From: Mactra quadrangularis
Taxonomy: Eukaryota > Mollusca > Bivalvia > Venerida > Mactridae
Direction of reading: 5' to 3'
NCBI GenBank assembly: GCA_025267735.1
Contig: CM046294.1
Location: forward strand, 8,714,001 to 8,778,000
DNA length: 64,000 bases
The notes under the pieces were generated by a model. The model had not been told where the DNA came from. It ran no database searches and saw only the letters and a list, made by a program, of their open reading frames with translations. Positions 11,501 to 23,500 of the stretch are shown here, one piece after another. The stretch's first letter is position 1. Each line of letters starts with the position of its first letter. A program made the position numbers and the translations under genes.

Positions 11501-14500
11501 ATCTAGAATGTTAGTAGCTAATTCAGCAAAGAGTTACGTAGGGTTTTATTTTTAGGACTAGTCGTTTTCCAGACCATAACGTGATCCTGCGTCGATCTCC
11601 ATGGCATGCTCTCAATCTACCCACAACGTAGCCAGCTATCAATGCTATCTTTATATTATTGAAACAGGAGCCTGTATAGTTACATCGTTTGGTGAATATT
11701 CATACTGGTATTAAGGCCGTGTCAAGACATTTTGATTATTTTACTCGCTCAGCGCTCTGAACCTAGCTTTCATGGACCCACATCTATAACCATTACTCAC
11801 TTACCCTTCCACAAAGTCAGAAACATCTTCATATACCTTTTTAATGGAAATATGACATATTTGTCAAATTTTCATGGAAAGGTATAACCTCCCCAGTTGG
11901 GTTTCGAAATTCCGGTGCGCTACCAATCGGTGTTTGTTGAAAATATACTTTGATCACACCCAACTTTTCTCAAGATAAAAATAACTTACGTAAGCTTGTT
12001 GATTCCATATGTGATGCAATATTAACAACGTCACCAAATAAACAATACCTTGGGAGTTTATGACCGACCACTCCAGCCGTACATGGTCCTGTAATAGAAG
12101 GAACTAAGTCTCGGGAAAAAAATGTGTAGTTAGATAAATTCTCAGACGTAGCTTATATATCAATGATTTTGATATTCTCTAGGGACGAAAATCAGTTAGA
12201 GCTAGCATTCGGAACACCTCGACCTTTCATGAATGAATAATCTCGGAAGAATTCGTGGGGAGTCTATCCTGGCGGCTTGGGTTTTTACTACCTACGCGAG
12301 GCGAAGCCCGCAACGGTGTTAAAAGTTGTTTCATAAATACAAAGCATGCGACATGATTTACATGATGCAACAAATGATAAATATATTGCGTTTTGCTATA
12401 ATTTTTTATGGTTTTATTAATAAGTGTAAACTCAAAATTGACATTGGAATACTTCTATCTTTAGAGTCAGACCGTACAAGGTGCAATCCCCGTAAATCCT
12501 GTAAACCGCTTTCGTATAGGATCTCTTAGGGACGCTTGGGAGCGATGTCGATATGACGCTTGTGTCGACTAATCATTGCGAAACTTTCATCTAGACGAAC
12601 CACTATTGATAGCACTTTAACTTCGTCATTTCTATTTAAAGACCGAAGTTTGCGAGCTTACTTGACGGTGGTGTTATTCTGAGGCTTATTCAAAGTTTTT
12701 ATTATTCAAATTTCGTGACGTAGACGATGTAAACAAGTTACTAAACATAATTATTACATCATGAAAATTATAATGAGATAAGGTCACCTGGACGTGACCC
12801 TCATAACGAAACAGCCAGATATGAATTAGCGAGTAGGCGAGCGGAGGTTTTTGATCGGGTGTAAGTCAGATTGTACAAGGTATAGCACGAATGCTCAACG
12901 TAATGCCACAGTCCCATAAACATAAAAAGCCGTAAAGGGCACCGTACGGGCGCCGTGCGATCTAGCTCCGCAAGGACTCGTAAGAACTCTTGCGTACTCG
13001 TACGGACTGTTACGTTTTTACCAGTGTCAGTGAGATTAGCCGTTGATACACGTATCAGTTTTATAAGTCAAATAGTGGACAAAATCGTGGCCGAGTATAG
13101 ATTAAACTTGCATATCTTTCAGCTACGGCTCCTTATGCGTGTGTTGTTTTGTGCCATGTGCATACTGTCACCTTAATACGCAAGGCTTCCCACGGGCTAC
13201 GGCTGTATGCGCGTATGGGTCCGCGATAAGCCACGATTTTATGGGACTGAGCCATTAAATACCCAAAACAGATAAACCAAATCAAATCAACAACATTGAA
13301 TGTTATCAAAGAGTTACCTGTATCAAACCCAATACGTAATTTGATATATTCTTCAGATTTATGCGGTATAACAACTGATTCCAAGGTGTTTATTAGGTTT
13401 ATAGATAATTTAGCTATTTCTACCACATGTCGGTCACCATTCATCTCTGGTACGCCTGATACAATCATGTAGGCATCACCTTTAAATACAATTACATGTT
13501 CATTGTCATTCAAAACCTACCCTGATGTTTCCTTGAGCAAGACACTTTATACTTCTAGCTCAAGTACTGAGGACCAGGAAGCGGAAGTTCTAACAACCTC
13601 GATTAATTACTTTCGAGTTCGCTTCCTGGTCCCCTAGTACTGAATAAGTAGGATAAAGATTCTTGCTCAAGGTAGGTGTTTAGTCGTCAAACTATTCATT
13701 TGTCTGCTCAATTAGATCCGATAATACCTTGTGTTGAAGATACTAAAGATCTCAGAATGAGACCATTGAATAAAAGTTACCAATCCCTCCGACGTCAGCA
13801 ATGAAACACCTTCATGCATGGAGGCGTGGAGGTAAAAAATACTATATTTTATAAGTATTAGTATTACTGGAATTGCTTTTTTTGTCAATTTAATATGCTC
13901 TTCATGTAAATGAAAGATTTATAGAAAAATATATAACGGCAAGGGTTTGGAAAGCGTGTACATTGACTGTCACAATTCAGAATTGGTCCAACGTCAGGGT
14001 TAATATGTGCTGGTGAAACAATCTCGTACACATATGTGTTAGATGAGGCGATTTCTCTAACAAACAAAGACATTATTGAATCAAGTCAAGTACAGTTCAT
14101 ATAATGAAATAATTATCAAACCGTTTCCATTAAAATGAAAGCATCTACTATAGTTAAGTTCCACTTTAAGGACTGACAAAAGCGATGGCTTTGATTGATG
14201 AAATGTTTAATATAGAGACCAGTTTCTCTTAACGTAAAGCATTTGGGACTTAAAATTAGTCGAACATGACATAATTTTGCGATAACCAAGAGGTCTTACA
14301 AAAGCATCTTTACTGTACAATGAAAGCATCAACAAGTTTTTTATTGGGTTTAACGCCGTTACAAAACATTTTATCGGTCATATAACGGCGGTCAGTCAAC
14401 CTACTCACTCCTCCTGGAAATGGTAAATCTCTGGATTTAGCTGTTTATCAACTACTAAGCGCATACTTTCGTCAGTGATTGACAACTTCCCTTTATAATT

Positions 14501-17500
14501 AAAACTCATTGGTAGGAGGGAGAATGGCCGTAGAAATAATTTTATGACCAAGCCTTACAAAAGTGTGCCCCACTCCGGAATGGAACTCACGACCCCTCGA
14601 TCAGTAGACTTGCGTGCTACCAACTGAGCTAGCCGGGTGGCTATCTACAAGGTATACATATAATAGAATATTCAAACCTATTGTGTCTACTTTATAAACA
14701 TCGTAATGATCTATTTGTTTATCCATTGTCATATATATCTTATTTAACATTTGTACAATCTGTATAGGTGTACTACAACTGAAAGTAGAAATAAAATAGG
14801 GCGTTAGGAAATCAAAGCACTGAAAGCACTGGAATTGTTCGACATAGAAAACACGAATTGCTCTGGTCACTTGTGCACAGAAAATGCAATTAAAGTATGT
14901 AGAATAAGATTTGTTATTTAAAACATTAAGTGCAAAACTCTTTTTGCAGGCGCGTATCTAGGCAAATTTTGAGGTTACGCACAGTGTTAAAGGGTCCGGG
15001 GGCATGACCCCCATGGAAATATTTTTTGGCTAAGATGCATTTTGGTGATATTTTTGCGACCGCTTGTAAGCTAATTAGAATACAGAAATATTCTTCTTTC
15101 CATCCTATTTTTATGAAATATGCAATTTTCAAGCGGGCAAATAAAAAGTGAACATTTTGAATTTAATATAACAATACGTTAACATGATTCCATGCATTTA
15201 CAAACAATAGAAACTGTATCAAACATAATAACCTTAAAGAAAGTGTATGCAGATGAATGACATTGTTAATCATGGTTTTAATCAACACGTTGAAATCAGT
15301 CAAATGCTACTCACCATTCCTACATTATAAATTCGCTCACTGTTTTTGTCTTAGATCTATACATTGTATTAGATAAAAAGGTATGATGTGCAGTAAAAAG
15401 AAGACATATTTTCACACGACATAATCTTACTTATGTTGTTTTGATGTCAATAGCATATAAATATACAATACATAAGAAAACAGAGGCTGATGGTGTGCGG
15501 CCACAGTTCTGTGTTATCCACTTTTGGTATTGAAATGTAAACAATTTTTTGATAAAAATAATTTCGCATTGAAACACTATTTCAGTAAATTGATTTAAGA
15601 CAGCATTTGTAATTAATATATTACTTTTAAGATCGTAAAAACTTGTGATGAGTGTGATTCAAGGGCTACGAATGCCCACTATACATGTTTTTTCTTCTTA
15701 AAAAATGCATGTTTAACTTTTGGTAAATATCAAGGATTTGTATGCCAAAATAAACATTGTATGGATTATAAGTATGATTCCTAATCATATAATAATGTAG
15801 ATGTTCTTTTAATTTGTTCTGGTCATGAGTCTTGTTTTTAGGAATACATTTCTCATTCATTATGTCAGCGATCCTTTAAGAAGGTGAACATTAAGTTTGT
15901 TAAATATAAATGGAAATCTATAAGAATGTGCATTGAGTTTGATTAAAAAAAACTTTAAAAACCCGATGAGTCAATAAATCCAATGTAGAATAATTGCATA
16001 CTGTTAAAAACATCAAAGTCTATTATATAGTCTAGTTCTTTAAAAGTAGTTGTAACTGCATTCAAATAATATGTACCGTATGCTTTCATGTTAGTGACAT
16101 ATTAAACAAGTTTGTTGTTTCTCAACTGTCAAAGATAAATAGATTCACCATGACGTCGTGTTGTTGATCTCATTCTCGTGATATTGTGATAGTTTGCATT
16201 CAATCCCCGTGAAATTGTTCAACTTTGATAGTTGAGAACAAATGGACTAAACTGCAATACATTTTACTTATTATTTAGGGTAAATAACCATCAAGTTTTC
16301 CCGAGATACCCCCTTCATTAAAAAATTGGACAGCGTTTCCCCTTACTTTATTCATTGTTATATCAAGTTAACATGCGTTATATTAAAGCGTAAAATTTAA
16401 TAAATGTTTACACCAGATACTATGTCTCTGCAACTACTGAGTTATAAGTAAAAAATTACCAACTGCCCTTGCTTATACCAATACGGTTGCTTTCCTTTTT
16501 CAATCAATCAGTTTTGAAAGAAGTTTTGGTGTGCATAAAAAGACATAGTGATTAATTAGTGTATTGCTCAATATTACCTATTTTATATGACATTTTCATG
16601 GAGTAAAATTATCACATTCGAGTCAAATAATACCTAAAGCGGGTTAGGCATCCAATTTCTCAGTGTTTTTGGCACTTTTAGATTTTCGATTTTTGGAAAT
16701 GAGGTTACGCACGTGCGTAAAGTGCGTAATGGTAGATACGCGCCTGTCTTTTTGTGACAATATTAACCTGAGCTTGAACCACCTAATTATAATAATTGCA
16801 CGTTTTACTTACAATTAATCGTGAGTTTCCGTATGCGTGTATACGATTGTACACGTGTTTATAACAGCCTATATAACTATAAATCAATTTTGTAAAAATG
16901 GCATGTTATTGTACTTTTAATTTTGAACACATTCGTTCATGGAGAAACACGTAAGTCCGCAATATCGTGGCACTGTTTCAAAGTATTTATTTTATATGAG
17001 AAAATAATTAATTGTTGAATGTGTGTATTCTGAAGTTCCGAACAAATAAAAACTGTTGAAGTGCTTATTTTACATAATGATATGATTTTATCTACATAAT
17101 TTTAACATGACTCATCAAACTTGTCGGTGGAAGAAATGCCAATAGCTTTAACATTATGGTATAGTTCGTTTTTTCTCAACGGTCAAAGCTTGAATAATTT
17201 CACGGTGACTGAATGCATTGTTTTTGTACTTGTGGCTTAGTTGTTATAAAAAAATATCTTGACTAACACATATAATACGGCATAAGCAGCTTTACTCGAT
17301 TATAAAACACACATTCGGAAAGTCATTGTTGTATTAAAACAATAATTTTAACAAATGCATTCACCGTGAAATTATTCATGTTTTGACAGTTGAGAAAAAA
17401 TGACTATAATCATCAAGATATTTTGCTTTCCATTTACGGCGTTTGTTTGTTTGTTTGGTTTTACGCCGTAGCAACACATTGTATAGGTCAACCTACTCAC

Positions 17501-20500
17501 TCCTCCTGGAAAGGCTAAATCTCTGGATTAAGCTGTTAACCAACTACTAAGCGCATACTTTCGTCAGTGACTGGCAACTGCCCTACATAATAAAAAATCA
17601 TTGGTAGGAAGGAGAATGGCCGTAGAAATAATTACATGACAAAGCTCCACGAAATTATGCCCCAAGACCCCACGATCAGTAGACTTGCGTGCTACCAACT
17701 GAGCTAGCCGGGCGGCTTTACGGCGTTTGTTGATATTTTTCAAGCTAATTAAATTTGCGGTTAAACTGTTTTCCGATTTCAAAAACTCGCAGTGTCATCT
17801 TTGAAATTAAATATTCCACCTAGCGATGTTGCCAGTCACTGTTAAAAGGTGATTAAATGTAAATGACCTGTAAATGTAAATTGACAAGCCCAGTTTATTC
17901 ATGGCGATCCCGTGATGTTTATTCACGCGAAAGTTGCAGTTAATTGTATCCTTAAATCAAAGCGCTAATAGCACTGTCGGACATAGGGTTTTGATAGATA
18001 TATTTAATTACGAAATAGTTCATTAACCGGAAACGATACAAGATGTTTTCGCTTAAATTTACCGATCATAGGAATATACTAGGCGGATTATATATATATT
18101 CCAATTGCACACTCTGTACTGTCTGCATGAGAACGCATTAAGCGGACTACTTTAATGGCAGTAGTAATTATCCCCTCATTGCGCATGCCCACTCCAATGT
18201 AATCGTCCGCGGTGATTGAATTAATGATCCGCTATGTACAGTCTTCAACTAAACATCGGTAAAACACTATGTAAAACATACTTAGCTATTCGTGTGAAAC
18301 CAACCACATTTGTGAACATAACTGTTGCGGCATCAAAATACTCGGGAGTGATACATCCATGTTCTGTCATTGTCTCTAGTACACATTTAGGCATCAGCTG
18401 ATTCAACAACTCTTCTGTTTTGATTCTTTCCTCGTCTAAGTCAGCTAGTATCTTCTCGGTGTGTTTTCTCTCATACGTCAGAGTAACTTTATTTTTTCTT
18501 ATTTTTGATGTAAAGATGACCACATTTTGTACGAGTATTGTTATGATTGGTAACGTAATGAAAGCTACAACCAACTGTACAGCTCCTCCCACCAAAGAAT
18601 TTCGAAGAGAATCGTTCTCATTTTTTGCTTGCTGAAAAAGTGGTGGTATAATATAGATAAGTGTATGTATAATAGTGTAAATGGACAGTTAAATATACTC
18701 TAACAGACATGTATAAAATAACTAAAATGCCCACTCAAGATGTAACCTTTGTTAAGAAGACAGCGTATTAGATCGATGATGACACCCGTTGTTAATTACA
18801 TGAATATAGAAAAATTGTTTCAAAATCTTTATGTAACACTAAGTACTATTTACTACTAACTTTTGAAAAGCAAGTGCGATATTCACAAGTTAAGCGTTCG
18901 AATACTGGAATATAATACACGACAAAAGGGGATCATAAGAGATGAAACTGTGTACCATCTACATGTGACCATATTCAGTATCCATGTCCAGAGGATCTAA
19001 GCCTACACGATTCCGTGTCGGTATACTTATCTCGTTTTTATAATCTCTATTTTGGAAAGCATGATACATGAATCAATCCAAAATGGCTACCGGAGGTACA
19101 AGATCTGTTTAAAATATTTGAACATGAAATGTGTCATTTAACATGGGATCCACTATTTTTATTACACGATCTCTTTAATTCAGCTTAAAGACGTATCGAT
19201 AGCTTATTATCTATATTACGATTATTAAATAAATATCCATTTTTTTCATCACTTTAAATCATACAGGTATTGGATCACAGTTGCAATCTTGAATATCTAT
19301 CCACACGATTAAAAACTATGAAGTTCAATCTTAATTTTAGTTATGCAGCGTATGGACATAATTCACCAATCCATATTGAACATAAACTAGTATATGTGAA
19401 GTTTGGATAAATTTTTAAAAAATCTTGCATACGAATACACTCTTAATAAAACAATCAAAATTGATAACATAAAGGAGATCGTACAATGAGGATAGTGGAT
19501 TCCATGTTAATGATCCATTCTGTATTCAAATAGAATTGCTTTCTTACCACAATTATACGATGAGCCAATTTATCTTGTATTTCTTTCAGGATATTTATAT
19601 ATTCAGTCATATTATCAAACCAGATTGTACCAGAGCGTATAGAGGTTGACATCAAAACATTAGCTGTTATCTCACGCCTCATCGTCTTGATATCAGCAGC
19701 CAGCTGAGTTTCCCGAAACATGGTGTTGAAAAGTTGACGAACATAAGGCGAGTAGAGTGCAGAATGAGACATGAAGTTCTCACCCAGTACTGCTTTTTCA
19801 TTGTACCATAATAAATCGTCTTGTGGAAGCTGTCCTGTGAAATAATGAAATTGTCATTATCATAGGAAATGTAGTGTTTGGACTAGTTGTGGTACCTGAC
19901 CTCGCTTGTATGGTTTTGTTTTGATATAACTCACATTTATGCTTTCAAGCCTGCATTCATTGGTGTTGACCATACTACATTAACTTAAAGTAACCAGATA
20001 AAATACATGGCCCGAGCTTCACTCAATCCCTACGACCTTTTAATTTGTTACTAGACACTCCCTACGAGCATGACGCAGTCGTTAAAGCTATGTACAAAAG
20101 AATGACCAGGTATAGCTGTAAAGTCGTTGAATATGCATAAGCTTGAAACTTATACAGTACTTACCAAAAGTTTGGAGACAATTTTAGATTGTAGACCTAC
20201 TGCATAGCTTTTACCTTAACTTTGGTAACTGATTTTTTTAAAATGGTTTTGGAGGCTTTTGGAGGTCAGATGCTCATTTAAAAAATGTGTAACATTCATG
20301 AATTTAACACAAACCATGATAAAAATCTATTGAAATAATGTTTCAGCAAAAATAATCATCAAATTTAAGAATTGTAGTAAATTTCTTTTGTCTCCATACT
20401 TTTGGTGGGTACTGTACTATAAGACACGAACCCAAGCTATCCGTCTCCAGTGCAGCTTCTAACGATGATATCTTTATACAGTAAAAGGGAAGTTGCAACT

Positions 20501-23500
20501 AAATTCAATAGTGGCAATGCTCATACTATGAACTAACGGCTCTTCGTTTGGCACCAGGGGCGGATCAAGGATTTTTTTCTAGGGGGGGGGGGGGGGTCCG
20601 ATTTTTTTCTAGGGGAGGTCCAAACTTTCGAACCTTAACCACATTATACACATTTTGCAGAATAATGCCACATATTAATTATTAAAACTACATAACCATT
20701 AAATATATGTTAAACACCGAAAAAATGCTTCATACTACTTAAAAATGACTTCGAGTTAAGAAATACACTAATGGACAGGTACATTTTGGAAATTAATGGG
20801 GGGTCCGGACCCCCCTGACCCCCCCCCCCCCCCGCTGGATCCGCCTATGTGGCACTCTCCTGCGCATCGGTCCCATTTTTCACTTGTTCACTTTTATCCT
20901 CTGCTAAAAGCGTGAAGAAACGGTAGAATATTAAGTCACTGAGAGGCTAAGTGAGACTATTCTTTGGGTAAAACCTGATACAACTACGAATAAAGTCAAA
21001 TAACAAAAATGGCGATGTATAAATTTTTCGTTCAGCGCAAAATTACAGAACCAAACATAGCTATTTTCGCATCGCATGTTCGCGGCATGACTTATAATGT
21101 CAATGCCACGTGATTGTATATTTTATGTAATACATTGTATGTGCACACGAGTCTATTGAAATATTGATTTAAAAAAATATCTTCTTGTAATTATAATTCT
21201 TACCTCTTGCATAATATGTGCTGCCAAGAGCTCTTTCTATTCCGGCTTGCTCTTTGCCAAAAATAAGTAAGGAGTATGCTGACAGGTCTGTCCAAAATGA
21301 TAGAGCAGCTTGTAGATTAATAGAGGTTCCCATGGCTTCAATCAGATTGGCATTGATTCTAGTATAGAACTGAATAGCCGCATGTAAGGTCAAATTTTTT
21401 GGATCAAGATTGCTTCGGAATTCTTTTAGATAGTCTTGGAATGCATGCCTGCTGGTCAGATAGAAAGCAAGTTTCTCAGAGAACCAGGAACTCAATTTTC
21501 TAACTTCTACGTCTGTGGCCTTATAAAGGTTTCCTAGTCTTTGTAATATAAATGGATCACCAGTTGTTGACACGTACATTGCTGTTGTCCCTCGTTCAAT
21601 TTGTAAACAATGGACTAACTTTCCTATGTCTATACTTAGTAACACATTGTCTTGAAGCTCAGCATTAGTGTTGTAAGCCTGGAATGTAAATGAAGTGTAA
21701 TTCAGACAAATTAGTCTATATTGGAGCATTAAAGTTTTAAATGAAAGAATAGAATATAACTTCCGCAGAGTGGCCCTCTACAGAACAAATCCTCTGCACA
21801 ACAACAGCTTTTGATATTTCCCTACGCCATATTTTGAATTGAAGTTAACCTCTGCAGAGCCACAACCTCTGAACAGCAACATACTTGGGTCTCTCCCTCC
21901 CTCCATGTGGATGTTGTTCAAAATAGGTTGTACGGTATACTTGTCGTATTCTCGTATAATAGCATTCTCGTACCCAGAGGCAATCAAGATTCTAGATCTA
22001 TCGTTAGAAAGAAAATCTTGATAACCTCTGGGTACGAGAATGCTATTACATAAATAGGCACGATTAGTTCGCGTTTTTATTAGCGCATCACACGAAAAGT
22101 CCTTTTAAGGCGTCGTGTTCATTATGTCCTATTCTTTCTGTAGATTTGTATATATATACACAATATCCCCTTAAGCTTCTACAAAACCCAAAACTTCTCT
22201 ATAAAACTTATTATAGGAGAAAACGAAATGCCATTGAAGGTTTTAAACAATGCGTATTAGGCTTGCTCCAGCGATTCATTCGGACATAACATACTAAACC
22301 ACGGACCAGTGCATCTTTTCACAACAAATCTTACGAATAATTAGTGATGGAGAATCGGACAAAAATCATAATCGATAATCGAATCGAATCAAATGTAATT
22401 AATCGATTAAAAATCGATTAATAATCGAAATTTGTACAAATGCTTACGGTATCTCGACAAAAGCTTTCCTTAGAAAATACAGGGATTTTATATTACAAGT
22501 AGCATTAAATCTCTGGAAAAAAATAGGAAAAACACTTCATTCAAGACAACATCCTTTATTTACTTAAAACAAACTATATTTGCATGATTAATTTCTTTGA
22601 AAACATTTTAAAAACAAAGGAAAATATTAAAATCACAATACTAAGACTTAATGCTTTCAATTTAAATCGGCAAGTATAGTGTATCTGAGTCAGATAATGT
22701 TATACAATACGAACACTATGTATTGTTGGTATGAATTTTGTTACACAATATCATTTTGAAACCGCTATAGCAGTCCGAGTCGTTTGATTTACCCCATCAT
22801 CATCTAGAAATATCTTTCAGCAATAGTTTTTTTTTCATAATTTTCGTGAGCAAAAGATGTTGGTACAATTGTTTAATAACATAATTCACAAATAAATAAT
22901 TCATTCACATTCTGTCTGAGTCAATAAATAATTATGTTTTCTGATAGATTTATCCAATGCTATAAATGTCCATTCAATTAACTTTTTTCTGAACAAATTC
23001 ATTCAAGATGATTTAAAACTAATACAGGTAAAATAAAATTAAAATGTAAGTAACGTGTCGGTTACGAAAATTATTGAGGACGAATGTTTCACAATGCAGA
23101 GCGTTATCCTATTAACCACCCTTAAGGGTGGATCTTACCACCATGTTATGGAGAACCATCATGAAATAAGCTAGCTTGGTTCAGCTTCTATGTTTATTGG
23201 ATTCTAGTGAGTTAATAAATTTTAAACTTCATTTGATACGAGAATAAGACCGTATCCGGATGTTGAACTTTTACCATACCTCACAGAGTTTCCCAAAGAG
23301 ATTTGGTCGCAGATTTTAATTAGTTTATTGACCTGTAAATTCGTACATTACGTCATCAATAAAAATAAAGAGCTTTTTGTAAATTGCTATTTATTTCTGA
23401 AATTCGCCGACATGTATTCAAATTTTTTTTTGATATTTGACATGTGAAGGACGGGTGGACCAACGAGTTTGACTTAGACTGATAAGCAATTTAACTAAAT

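Noticed and set aside
12955..13176. Open frame [13 protein letters not shown]..., similar to a minus-strand frame at 37333-37563
   Set aside because: The similarity comes from the shared family C MITE, not from a conserved gene.
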